DNA of 64,000 bases from Orlajensenia sp001423545 (lineage in GTDB: Bacteria > Actinomycetota > Actinomycetes > Actinomycetales > Microbacteriaceae), in the NCBI GenBank assembly GCA_001423545.1, contig LMOK01000002.1, positions 186,001 to 250,000 of the forward strand. The letters are read 5' to 3'. The notes beneath the pieces were generated by a model that saw nothing but the letters and a program-made list of their open reading frames with translations, ran no database searches and had not been told where the DNA came from. Below are positions 50,536 through 59,500 of this stretch, in pieces (the stretch's first letter is position 1; every line of letters begins with the position of its first letter). Both the position numbers and the translations under genes were made by a program.

Positions 50536-51135
50536 ATGACCTCGACGACGGATGCTCCCCCCACCGGCACGCCCGGCACCGCTGAGGCGCTCGGGCTCGT
50601 CGCCCGGGAGCTGAGCGAGAGCATCAGTCACCTGGCCCAGAACTCGGCGGGGACGCTCGACGAGCTGGCCGCCCTGGTGTCATCGAGCAGGCGCATCTTC
50701 GTGCTCGGCGGTGGGCGATCCGGGCTCGCCCTCGAGATGACGGCCATGCGCCTCATGCACCTGGGCCTCCCGGTTCACGTGGTCGGCGAGGTGACCGCTC
50801 CGGCCATCGGTGCCGGCGACCTGCTGCTGACGGCGAGCGGATCCGGCACCACCGGCAGCGTCGTGCGGGCCGGACACACGGCAGTCGAGGTCGGCGCTGC
50901 CGTGGCGGTGCTCACCACCGCTGCGGATTCGCCGCTGGCGCGCCTGGCATCCGTTGCGGTGATCGTGCCCGCCGCCGGAAAGCTCGACCGCACGGGTGCT
51001 GCCTCCGCCCAGTACGCGGGCAGCCTGTTCGAGCAGTCCGTGGTCGTGATCGGCGATGCCCTCTTCCACGCGCTGTGGCAGCGCTCCGGCCTCAGCGCCG
51101 ACGACCTCTGGCCACGGCACGCGAATCTCGAGTGA
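50536..51135 (+). CDS. hxlB: 6-phospho-3-hexuloisomerase
   Basis: 199 aa SIS-domain isomerase, which turns hexulose-6-phosphate made from formaldehyde and ribulose-5-phosphate into fructose-6-phosphate. RRIFVLGGGRSGLALEMTAMRLMHLGLPVHVVGEVTAP and LLTASGSGTTGSVV are the sugar-phosphate-binding loops, and the C-terminus AGSLFEQSVVVIGDALFHALW is family-specific. It is followed by hxlA, 75 bases away. Confidence 0.93.
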   Translation: MTSTTDAPPTGTPGTAEALGLVARELSESISHLAQNSAGTLDELAALVSSSRRIFVLGGGRSGLALEMTAMRLMHLGLPVHVVGEVTAPAIGAGDLLLTASGSGTTGSVVRAGHTAVEVGAAVAVLTTAADSPLARLASVAVIVPAAGKLDRTGAASAQYAGSLFEQSVVVIGDALFHALWQRSGLSADDLWPRHANLE

Positions 51136-51146
51136 CGCCGTACGCC

Positions 51147-51196
51147 CCGAATGAAATCACCACCGATGAATCCGAATGAAATCACCACCGATGAAC
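51147..51196. repeat. 25-base tandem repeat in the hxlB-hxlA gap
   Basis: CCGAATGAAATCACCACCGA begins two copies (51147 and 51172, 24 of 25 bases the same), and a degenerate third merges with the ribosome-site region of hxlA. It is AT-richer than its surroundings. Confidence 0.8.
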
Positions 51197-51210
51197 ACCG
51201 AAGGAATCCG

Positions 51211-51834
51211 ATGAAACTGCAGTTCGCCATGGACACTCTCACCACCGAGGCCGCTCTCGAGCTCGCCGCCGCTGCGGCGCCGTACGTCGACATCCTCGAG
51301 CTCGGCACCCCGCTGATCAAGAGCGCCGGACTCTCGGCGGTGACCGCCATCAAGGCGGCTCACCCCGACAAGATCGTCTTCGCCGACCTCAAGACCATGG
51401 ATGCCGGTGAGCTCGAGGCCGACATCGCCTTCGCGGCGGGCGCCGACCTGGTGACAGTGCTCGGCTCGGCAGGCGACAGCACCATCGTCGGCGCGGTGAA
51501 GGCGGCCACGAAGCATGGCAAGGGCATCGTCGTCGACCTGATCGGCGTGGCCGACAAGCCCGCCCGCGCGAAGGAGGTCGTGGCACTCGGCGTCGAGTTC
51601 GTCGAGATGCACGCCGGCCTCGACGAGCAGGCGGAGGATGGCTTCACCTTCGGAACCCTGCTGCGTGACGGCGAGGCCTCCGGCGTTCCGTTCTCGGTGG
51701 CCGGCGGCATCAACGCCTCGACCATCGCCTCGGTGCAGAAGGCGGGCGCGCGCGTGGCCGTGGCCGGCGGAGCGATCTACGGCGCTCCCGACGTGGGCGC
51801 CGCCGCTGCGGAACTGCGCGCCGCCATCGTCTAG
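51211..51834 (+). CDS. hxlA: 3-hexulose-6-phosphate synthase
   Basis: 207 aa TIM barrel; condenses formaldehyde with ribulose-5-phosphate. LQFAMDTLTTEAALELA, VDILELGTPLIKSAG, FADLKTMDAGELEADIAFAAGAD (catalytic Asp-x-Lys-x-x-Asp), VDLIGV, EMHAGLDEQA and VAGGINASTI are all as in known enzymes. With hxlB it makes the RuMP pathway, here likely for formaldehyde detoxification, since no methanol oxidation genes are seen. Confidence 0.95.
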   Translation: MKLQFAMDTLTTEAALELAAAAAPYVDILELGTPLIKSAGLSAVTAIKAAHPDKIVFADLKTMDAGELEADIAFAAGADLVTVLGSAGDSTIVGAVKAATKHGKGIVVDLIGVADKPARAKEVVALGVEFVEMHAGLDEQAEDGFTFGTLLRDGEASGVPFSVAGGINASTIASVQKAGARVAVAGGAIYGAPDVGAAAAELRAAIV

Positions 51835-51875
51835 GACGAGGACGAGGCCTCCGTCAGGAGCAGGCTCGATTTCAG

Positions 51876-51911
51876 GGGAGTGGGCCGCGGCGATCGCCGC
51901 GGCCCACTCCC
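51876..51911. terminator. Perfect 36-base palindrome after hxlA, at the edge of an assembly gap
   Basis: An uninterrupted 18 + 18 base palindrome centred on GATC, beginning GGGAGTGGGCCGCGG. It lies 42 bases after the hxlA stop and can fold into a very stable hairpin, probably the terminator. The N run starts on the next base, so the hairpin is likely what stopped assembly or sequencing. Confidence 0.8.
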
Positions 51912-51968
51912 NNNNNNNNNNNNNNNNNNNNNNNNNNNNNNNNNNNNNNNNNNNNNNNNNNNNNNNNN
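51912..51968. other. Assembly gap (57 N)
   Basis: Run of N immediately after the palindrome. The real length and content are unknown, and the rest of the 293-base region to the next gene holds no gene I can support. Confidence 0.95.
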
Positions 51969-52127
51969 CGTGCGCCAGCAGGCGGCACGCAACGATTTCG
52001 TGCATCGGAGCACCCGAACGCGCTCGAACCCCCTGCTACAGTCAGCAACACTGCGTGCAGCATCCGTTTCACTGGTCTGAGCCCAGCTGTACTCCCGGAG
52101 ACGGCGGCTGAACGGAAAGATGTACCC

Positions 52128-53534
52128 ATGAACGCAGCTCGCGGAACGACACCAGCAGCCGGAACCCAGACCACCCGCATGCACGAGGTCTCGAAGGAGA
52201 CCAGCGACATCGTCGACGTCGTGCTCGAGTACTCCCGCCGGCGCATCCTCAGCTCGGACACCCCGCTGGACAAGCCGCTGAGCGCCGCAGAACTCGACCG
52301 CCTCGCTGGCCGTTCGATCGACGAGAAGGGCATCGGCGCCACCCGCGCGCTCGCGCTGTTCGAGCACGTGCTCGCTCCAGCGTGCATCACCACGGACCAC
52401 CCGCAGTACCTCTCCTTCATCCCGTCGGCGCCCACGAAGGCCGCGATCTCGTTCGACCTCGTCGTGTCGGCGAGTGCCCTCTACGGCGGATCGTGGCTCG
52501 AGGGGGCGGGCGCCGTGTTCGCCGAGAACGAGGCCCTCGGCTGGCTCGCCCACGAGTTCGGCCTGCCGCCGACCTCGGGCGGAGTCTTCGTGCAGGGCGG
52601 AACCCTCGGCAACCTGTCGGCCCTCGTCGCCGCCCGCGAGCGCGCCCGCCTGCGCGTGACCGAGCGCGGCGAGGAGCAGCCGCGCCGCTGGGTGATCGTG
52701 TGCAGCGCCGAGGCGCACTCGTCGATCGCCTCGGCCGCCCGCGTGATGGACGTCGAGGTCGTGCCGGTCGCACCGCGCGCAGACGGCATGCTCACCGGCG
52801 AGGCCGTGCGGGGTGCGCTGGTCGAGCACGGGGCATCCGTTCTCGCCGTCGTGGCCACGGGGGGATCGACGAACTTCGGCGTCGTCGACGACATCGCCTC
52901 GATCGCCGCCCTGAAGGACGAGTTCGAGTTCTGGCTGCACGTCGACGGCGCCTACGGCCTCGCCGCCATGCTCTCGCCGCTCGCCCGGCACCGCTTCGCC
53001 GGCGTCGAGCGGGCCGACTCCGTCATCGTCGACCCGCACAAGTGGCTGTTCGCCCCGTTCGACGCCTGCGCGCTCATCTACCGCGATCCGGAGTCGGGCA
53101 GGCGCGCGCACACGCAGCACGCCGAGTACCTCGACACCCTCACCGAGACCAGCGACTGGAGCCCGTCCGATTACGCGGCGCACCTCACCCGCCGGGCGCG
53201 CGGACTTCCGCTGTGGTTCTCTCTCGCGACCTACGGCGGACAGGCCTACCGCGACGCCGTGACGCACTCCATCCAGCTGGCGCTCGACATCGCAGCCGAG
53301 ATCGAGAAGCGGCCGGGGCTGTTGCTGGTGCGTGACCCGCAGCTCTCCGTCGTGGTCTTCGAGCGCGACGGATGGGCCAAGGCGGACTACGACGCCTGGT
53401 CGGCGCGCCTGCTCGAGTCGCAGCACGCCTTCGTGACGCCGTCGTCGCACGCGGGTCGCCCGAACGCGCGCTTCGCGATCATCAACCCGCTGACGACGTT
53501 CGAGCAGCTGGTGGGCATCCTCGACACGATGTGA
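52128..53534 (+). CDS. Pyridoxal-phosphate-dependent amino-acid decarboxylase (group II)
   Basis: 468 aa, aspartate aminotransferase fold, group II decarboxylase family (aromatic-amino-acid, tyrosine, glutamate or diaminobutyrate decarboxylases). HPQYLSFIPSAPTKAAISFDLVVSA, GGVFVQGGTLGNLSALVAAR, CSAEAHSSIASAARVM (His stacking on PLP), GSTNFGVVDDI, HVDGAYG and the Schiff-base Lys in IVDPHKWLF are present. Which amino acid it uses cannot be read here. Confidence 0.92.
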   Translation: MNAARGTTPAAGTQTTRMHEVSKETSDIVDVVLEYSRRRILSSDTPLDKPLSAAELDRLAGRSIDEKGIGATRALALFEHVLAPACITTDHPQYLSFIPSAPTKAAISFDLVVSASALYGGSWLEGAGAVFAENEALGWLAHEFGLPPTSGGVFVQGGTLGNLSALVAARERARLRVTERGEEQPRRWVIVCSAEAHSSIASAARVMDVEVVPVAPRADGMLTGEAVRGALVEHGASVLAVVATGGSTNFGVVDDIASIAALKDEFEFWLHVDGAYGLAAMLSPLARHRFAGVERADSVIVDPHKWLFAPFDACALIYRDPESGRRAHTQHAEYLDTLTETSDWSPSDYAAHLTRRARGLPLWFSLATYGGQAYRDAVTHSIQLALDIAAEIEKRPGLLLVRDPQLSVVVFERDGWAKADYDAWSARLLESQHAFVTPSSHAGRPNARFAIINPLTTFEQLVGILDTM

Positions 53535-53536
53535 CG

Positions 53537-53941
53537 CTATTCGGCCGGCGATCCGACCCGGAGGAGACGAAACTCCTCGCGCTTCAGCAGCCGCAGGATG
53601 GCCGCGCGCGGGCCGCCGAACGCCCGAAGACCGGCATCCGTCGCATAGGGCTCGATCGCGTCGATGCTGTACTCGCGACCGCCCGAGACGATGACGCAGG
53701 AGCCCGCGGCCACGATGTTGCGGTACCAGTTGACGCCGTCGCCGTAGGTGAGTTCGGCGACGAAGCCCGCGGGAACGCGCGCGAGGATGAGCGGGGTCTC
53801 GAAGGTGCGTCCGCTCGAGCGACCGACGTGGCGCACGAGCGAGAACGGGCCGTGACCCCAGCGCGCGAGCCGCAGGGTGAGCCTGTTGAGGGTGTTCTTC
53901 AGCACCCAGAGGAAGCCGCGCTTCACCCGCCCCGTCGCCAT
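53537..53941 (-). CDS. Nitroreductase family deazaflavin-dependent oxidoreductase
   Basis: 134 aa from the ATG at 53941. Split barrel of the DDN/Rv3547-like F420H2-dependent group: GRSSGRTFETPLILARV, GFVAELTYGDGVNWYRNIVAAGSCVI and YSIDAIEPY. Its stop lies 2 bases after the end of the convergent decarboxylase gene. Confidence 0.88.
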   Translation of the reverse strand: MATGRVKRGFLWVLKNTLNRLTLRLARWGHGPFSLVRHVGRSSGRTFETPLILARVPAGFVAELTYGDGVNWYRNIVAAGSCVIVSGGREYSIDAIEPYATDAGLRAFGGPRAAILRLLKREEFRLLRVGSPAE

Positions 53942-54069
53942 GGAGTCAGCCTCGCACCTGGGCGGCGGGCGCGTCGAGAGGGGGTCGGGGGCGTCGACGG
54001 GTGAGTTTGCAGGATGAGACGGGTCATAGGTGCTGGAGAGCACCCATCCTGGCTGTGGTCCTGTAAACG

Positions 54070-54145
54070 TGAAGCGCGGCGGCGCGGTGGGCGCGGTGGG
54101 TGCGGCGGCGCGGCGGCGCGGTGGGTGCGGCGGCGCGGTGGTACG
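54070..54145. repeat. Low-complexity GCGGCG/GCGGTGGG repeat
   Basis: Short irregular tandem of GCGGCGGCGCGGTGGGT-like words in the 214-base gap between the nitroreductase start and the end of the NERD gene. Nothing else is recognised in that gap. Confidence 0.7.
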
Positions 54146-54155
54146 GGCGGCCGGG

Positions 54156-54983
54156 TCAGCCGAACATCAGCGCGAGCGTCGGCATCAGCTGCGTCACGGC
54201 GACGGCACCGACAGCGACCACGGCGCCGCCCACCCAGATCGCGCGCACATCACGGGCCGTGCGCACCTCGTGCTGCAGCGAGGCGAACTGCTCGAGATTC
54301 GCGTCGGCGAGGGCCTCGGCCGCATTCGAGTGCCAGGTCGACGGATGCTCCGCCGCCGCGACGACCGGCGTCGTCACGAGCGCCGGCGTGCGGCGCCGAC
54401 GTCGGAGCCAGCGCACCAGCTGGGTGTCGGCGAGCACCATGACGTCGCTCGGCTGCTGCTTGACGGTGATGGACTTGGCACCGACGACGGCGATGACCGG
54501 GCGTGCCACGATGTCGGCCCCGGCGGCGGCGCTCAGCAGGCGGGTGGCGCGCTCGGCCTCGTGCCGGGAGTTGCGCAGGTAGTCGGTCGGCTGCCCGTTG
54601 ACGAGCAGCTTGCGGGCGCCGACCCACACGCGGGCGTCGTCGTGGTGCTTGGTGTTGATCGTGTACACGCCCGACGGGCCGATGACGACGTGATCGATGT
54701 CGCTCTCGCCGTGGCCGACCGGGACCGAGTGAAGCACGGTCCAGTCGGGGCCGAGCTGCTTGAGGCGTGCAGCCACCGCCAGCTCGCCGAGGGCTCCGAG
54801 GTACCAGCTGCGCGACTCCTCCGAGAGCGGGCTGCGACCGAGCACCCGGGCCAGGCGGCCCCGGTCGGGGACCAGGGACTGCTCGGCCAGACAGCGGGTG
54901 ATGACGGATGCGCCCGCAGCCCGGGTGCGGAGGGTGGCCGCTGCGTTGCGCGCAGGGTCGACCTCGGGGGAGAGAGCCGTCAT
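54156..54983 (-). CDS. NERD domain (nuclease-related) protein
   Basis: 275 aa. The NERD domain at about residues 60-175 is GALGELAVAARLKQLGPDWTVLHSVPVGHGESDIDHVVIGPSGVYTINTKHH, with the Glu-Asp-Lys pattern of a PD-(D/E)xK fold (E in GELAV, D in DIDHVV, K in NTKHH). The C-terminal hydrophobic segment VRAIWVGGAVVAVGAVAVTQLMPTLAL anchors it in the membrane. Function is not known; NERD proteins are linked with DNA processing or phage defence in some contexts. Monocistronic. Confidence 0.9.
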   Translation of the reverse strand: MTALSPEVDPARNAAATLRTRAAGASVITRCLAEQSLVPDRGRLARVLGRSPLSEESRSWYLGALGELAVAARLKQLGPDWTVLHSVPVGHGESDIDHVVIGPSGVYTINTKHHDDARVWVGARKLLVNGQPTDYLRNSRHEAERATRLLSAAAGADIVARPVIAVVGAKSITVKQQPSDVMVLADTQLVRWLRRRRRTPALVTTPVVAAAEHPSTWHSNAAEALADANLEQFASLQHEVRTARDVRAIWVGGAVVAVGAVAVTQLMPTLALMFG

Positions 54984-55079
54984 CGGAGCCTTTCAGGGGT
55001 CAGACACCCGACGTTACGGATCCGTGCGGGCTCGCGAGAAGTCCCCGTTCGCGGGCGGTCGGGGTCGCCGCGGGCCCGT

Positions 55080-56432
55080 CTAGAAGACGATGCTGAGGTG
55101 CGGGGTGCGCTCGGCGGCGAACAGGCGGTCGGCCAGGGCCAGCGTCTCGGGGCTGTCGGCCGCGACCAGGCCGGCAGCGGCGAGCACCGTGGGGCGGATG
55201 CCGCCCAGGAAGATCGCGCCGAGCTGGTTGACCGGAAGGGTGAGCGTGGCGGTGGCAGCAGCAGTGGCGTCGGTGCCGGCATCCGGAGCGGCATCCGGAA
55301 CCGACGAGACCCGCGTCACCGAGGCCGACCCGTCGGCCGCGACCTCGAGCCTGAAGCGCCCGGCGGCGAACCCCAGCGCATCGGTGATCTCGAGGTCGAG
55401 ACGGCCTGCGGAGCTGTAACGGCGGCTCTCGAGGGTTGCGATCGGATCGAGCACCCGCACCCAGAGGAAGTCCTCGACCTCGCTCCAGCGCACGGCACGC
55501 CTGTCTGCCAGCAGGAGCGGAAGGGGCTCGTCGATCGACCGGTGCCGGGCGCGGATGCCGGTCACGAGGTCGTGCTCGAGCAGGAACTTCCAGAGGCCGG
55601 CGTAGGCGTCATCGGTCGCGGCCGTGAAGTGCTCGACCTCGAGGCGGATGATGTCGGGCTCCTGCTCGACGAGACGGAACGCGACGACGCCCTGCGCCGT
55701 GCCATCGGCGTCGTCGTAGCGTGCTGTGCGGATGGAGCGTCCGCGATCGCTGTCGGGCGCGATGAGGCCGAAGTGCTGGTCGAAGCGTCCGCCCCATCGG
55801 TCGATCTCGCCGGGGATGCGGCGCACGGCCCGAGCCGAGATCTCCTCGACGATGGAGCGGGCCGATGCCGCCTCGATGAAGTGCACCCGGCCTGTCGGCG
55901 TGGGTCCGGCCCAGGTCACGCGGCGGCGGTCGACATCGAGGGTGGCGACCGTGGTCGCCGGAGCGTAGCCGTAGCGGCCGTAGATGGTGGCCTCGCTCGC
56001 GGTGAGGATGGCGAGAGGCACACCGGCGGCCGCAGCCGTGCGCAGTTCGCCCTCCATGAGCGCGCGGGCGATGCCGCGGCGGCGATGGGTGGCGGCGACG
56101 GTGACCGAGCTCACGGCCCAAGCGGGCACGATGGCGGGGCCGGGCACGGTGAGCTCGGCGACCCAGGTGCTGACCGTCGCGACGGGCACGGCGGCATCCG
56201 GGATCGTGTCGTCCCAGACGCCGGTGGTGCGACGGTAGGCGAGGTTGGCGAAGTTCGCGTCGATGGTCTGCTCGCTCAGCCGGCCCTCGTGGAAGCCGCG
56301 CGAGTCGGCCTGGTCCCAGGCGGCGAAGGCCGTTCGATCCGTGGTGTCGACCAGGCCGTAGCGCAGACCGGTCGCGGCGAGGGCGGCCGTGGACTCCGAG
56401 TCGACGGGAAGGAGGCGGGCGTCGGCTGTCAT
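55080..56432 (-). CDS. Eis-like GNAT acetyltransferase
   Basis: 450 aa. The GNAT domain is in residues 20-170 (WAVSSVTVAATHRRRGIARALMEGEL, RxxG as RRGIA). A second GNAT-like domain is VHFIEAASARSIVEEISARAV, and a sterol-carrier-like C-terminal region is LDLEITDALGFAAGRFRLEV, as in mycobacterial Eis enhanced-intracellular-survival acetyltransferases. The protein ends in PHLSIVF, so the C-terminal carboxylate typical of the active site (Phe end) is present. It acetylates amines, possibly aminoglycosides. Confidence 0.88.
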   Translation of the reverse strand: MTADARLLPVDSESTAALAATGLRYGLVDTTDRTAFAAWDQADSRGFHEGRLSEQTIDANFANLAYRRTTGVWDDTIPDAAVPVATVSTWVAELTVPGPAIVPAWAVSSVTVAATHRRRGIARALMEGELRTAAAAGVPLAILTASEATIYGRYGYAPATTVATLDVDRRRVTWAGPTPTGRVHFIEAASARSIVEEISARAVRRIPGEIDRWGGRFDQHFGLIAPDSDRGRSIRTARYDDADGTAQGVVAFRLVEQEPDIIRLEVEHFTAATDDAYAGLWKFLLEHDLVTGIRARHRSIDEPLPLLLADRRAVRWSEVEDFLWVRVLDPIATLESRRYSSAGRLDLEITDALGFAAGRFRLEVAADGSASVTRVSSVPDAAPDAGTDATAAATATLTLPVNQLGAIFLGGIRPTVLAAAGLVAADSPETLALADRLFAAERTPHLSIVF

Positions 56433-56447
56433 GATTCGAGCCTAGCG

Positions 56448-56490
56448 AGCGCTTCGGCCGCGGACTTCGTCCGGGCCTCAGCGAGCGAGA
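56448..56490 (-). repeat. Dispersed GC-rich repeat, unit 2
   Basis: Contains GCGCTTCGGCCGCGGACTTC and GTCCGGGCCTCAGCGAGC, a full minus-strand unit, lying between the divergent Eis-like gene and metH. Confidence 0.75.
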
Positions 56491-56549
56491 GGCGCCGGGC
56501 GGGCGTACATCCACGCGATGTGCCGCGCCCCCGCGGATAGACTCGGCGC

Positions 56550-59500
56550 GTGAACGCGCCCGGAACCACCGCAGAGCCAGCACCCGTGGCACCAGCAGCG
56601 CCCCGCTTCGCCCTGGACATCGAGGCCGTCGCACGCCCCGCGCGATCGGAGGCGCTGCTCGAGGCGCTCCGCACCCGGGTCGTCATCGCCGACGGGGCCA
56701 TGGGCACCCAGCTGCAGGAGTTCGAGCCGACGCTCGACGACTACCAGCAGCTCGAGGGCTGCAACGAGATCCTCAACGTGAGTCGTCCCGACATGATCGC
56801 GGCCATCCACGACGCCTACCTCGCGACGGGCATCGACGCCGTCGAGACGAACACCTTCGGCGCCAACTGGTCGAACCTCTCCGACTACGGCATCGACGAC
56901 CGCATCCGCGAGCTCGCCCGCGAGGGAGCCCGCATCGCGCGCGAGCGGGTCGAGGCCGCCGAGGCGACGGATGCGGCCAACGGCGAGCCCGGGCGCATCC
57001 GCTGGGTGCTCGGCTCGATGGGCCCGGGCACCAAGCTGCCCAGCCTCGGCCACACCACCTACGACCACCTCAAGCAGACCTTCGCGCTGCAGGCGCACGG
57101 CCTCATCGATGGAGGGGCGGATGCCTTCCTCATCGAGACGTCGCAGGACCTGCTGCAGACGAAGTCGGCGGTGAACGGCTGCAAGCAGGCCATCGTGGAG
57201 AGCGGCATCCGTCTGCCCATCTTCGTCGAGGTCACCGTCGAGACCACCGGAACCATGCTCATGGGCAGCGAGATCGGCGCGGCGCTCACGGCGCTCGAGC
57301 CCCTCGGCGTCGACGCCATCGGGCTCAACTGCGCCACCGGCCCGGCCGAGATGAGCGAGCACCTGCGGCACCTGTCGAAGCACTCCACCGTGCCCGTCGT
57401 GTGCATGCCGAACGCCGGCCTGCCCGTGCTCGGAACCCACGGCGCCAGCTATCCGCTGACGCCTGCGGAACTCGCGACGGCGCACGAGCAGTTCGTGAAG
57501 GAGTTCGGGCTGTCGCTGATCGGCGGATGCTGCGGCACGACGCCGGCGCACATGCGGGCCGTGGTGGAGCGCCTGCGCGGGAGCACCCCGGCCGTGCGCA
57601 CGGTCGAGGAGGAGGCCGGCGTGGCCAGCCTCTATCAGCACGTGTCCTTCGACCAGGACGCCTCCTACCTCGCGATCGGCGAGCGCACCAACGCCAACGG
57701 ATCGAAGGCCTTCCGCGAGGCGATGCTCGACGAGCGCTGGGACGACTGCGTGGAGATCGCGCGCAACCAGATCCGTGTCGGAGCGCACCTGCTCGACGTC
57801 TGCGTCGACTACGTCGGTCGCGACGGCGTGGCCGACATCCGCGAGGTGGTCTCGCGCCTCGCGAGCGCCTCGACGCTGCCGCTGGTGGTCGACTCCACCG
57901 AGCCGCCGGTGCTGCAGGCGGGCATGGAGCTCATCGGCGGGCGTCCGACGGTGAACTCGGTGAACTTCGAGGACGGCGACGGCCCCACCTCGCGCTTCGG
58001 CCGCATCATGCCCCTCGTCGCGGAGCACGGCGCAGCCGTCGTGGCTCTCACCATCGACGAGGAGGGCCAGGCCCGCACCGCCGACGACAAGGTGCGGATC
58101 GCCTCCCGCCTCGTCGACACCCTCACGGGCGAGTGGGGGATGCGCGTGGAGGACATCATCGTCGACGCCCTCACCTTCCCCATCGCCACGGGCCAGGAGG
58201 AGACCCGCCGCGACGGCATCGAGACCATCGAGGCGATCCGGCGCATCACCGCGAAGTACCCCGGCATCCACACCACCCTGGGCGTCTCGAACGTGTCGTT
58301 CGGCCTCAACCCCGCAGCGCGCTCCGTGCTCAACTCGGTGTTCCTGCACGAGGCCGTCGAGGCGGGCCTCAGCTCGGGCATCATCGACGCCGCCAAGATC
58401 GTGCCTCTCGCGTCGGTGCCCGATGACCGCCGCCAGGTCGCCCTCGACCTGGTGTGGGACCGCCGCGAGTACGACGCCGACGGTGCGGTCACCTACGACC
58501 CCCTGGAGAAGATGCTCGATCTCTTCGCCGGCGTCGACACCGCGGCGCTCCGTGATCAGCGCGCGCACGAGCTCGCCGCCCTCCCCGTGGGCGAGCGCCT
58601 CGAGCGGCGCATCATCGACGGCGACGCGAAGGGCCTCGAGGGCGACCTCGACCTGGCGCGCGCCGACGGCATGAGCGCCCTCGGCATCGTCAACGACCAC
58701 CTCCTCGAGGGCATGAAGGTGGTGGGCGAGAGGTTCGGATCCGGTGAGATGCAGCTGCCGTTCGTGCTGCAGTCCGCCGAGGTGATGAAGGCCGCCGTAG
58801 CCCTGCTCGAACCCCACATGGAGAAGACGACGGATGCCGGCAAGGGCCGCATCGTGCTCGGAACCGTGCGCGGCGACGTGCACGACATCGGCAAGAACCT
58901 CGTCGACATCATCCTCACGAACAACGGCTACGAGGTGATCAACCTCGGCATCAAGCAGCCCATCGCCGACATCATCAAGGCGGCGGAGGAGCACGACGCC
59001 GACGTGATCGGCATGAGCGGTCTGCTCGTCAAGTCGACGGTGGTGATGAAGGAGAACCTGCTCGAGCTCAACACCCGCGGGCTCGCCGGGCGCTGGCCCG
59101 TGCTGCTCGGCGGCGCCGCCCTCACCCGCGCCTACGTCGAGGACGACCTCGCGGGCCTGTTCGACGGCACCGTTCGCTACGCCCGCGACGCCTTCGAGGG
59201 GCTGGCGCTCATGGAGCCGCTCGTGGCCATCGCGCGCGGGGCGGATCCGGCATCCGTCGGCCTGCCGGCGCTGAAGAAGCGCATCCATCGCGAGGGGAGC
59301 CTGCTCACGCTCACCGAGCCCGAGAACATGCCGGCCCGGTCCGACGTGACGACGGATGCCCCCGTGCCCGTCCCGCCGTTCTGGGGCACGCGCATCGTGC
59401 GCGGCATCGCGCTCGCCGACTACTCCGCGTTCCTCGACGAGCGCGCAACCTTCATGGGCCAGTGGGGGCTGAAGCCCGGCCGTGGGGACGGCGCCGCCGG

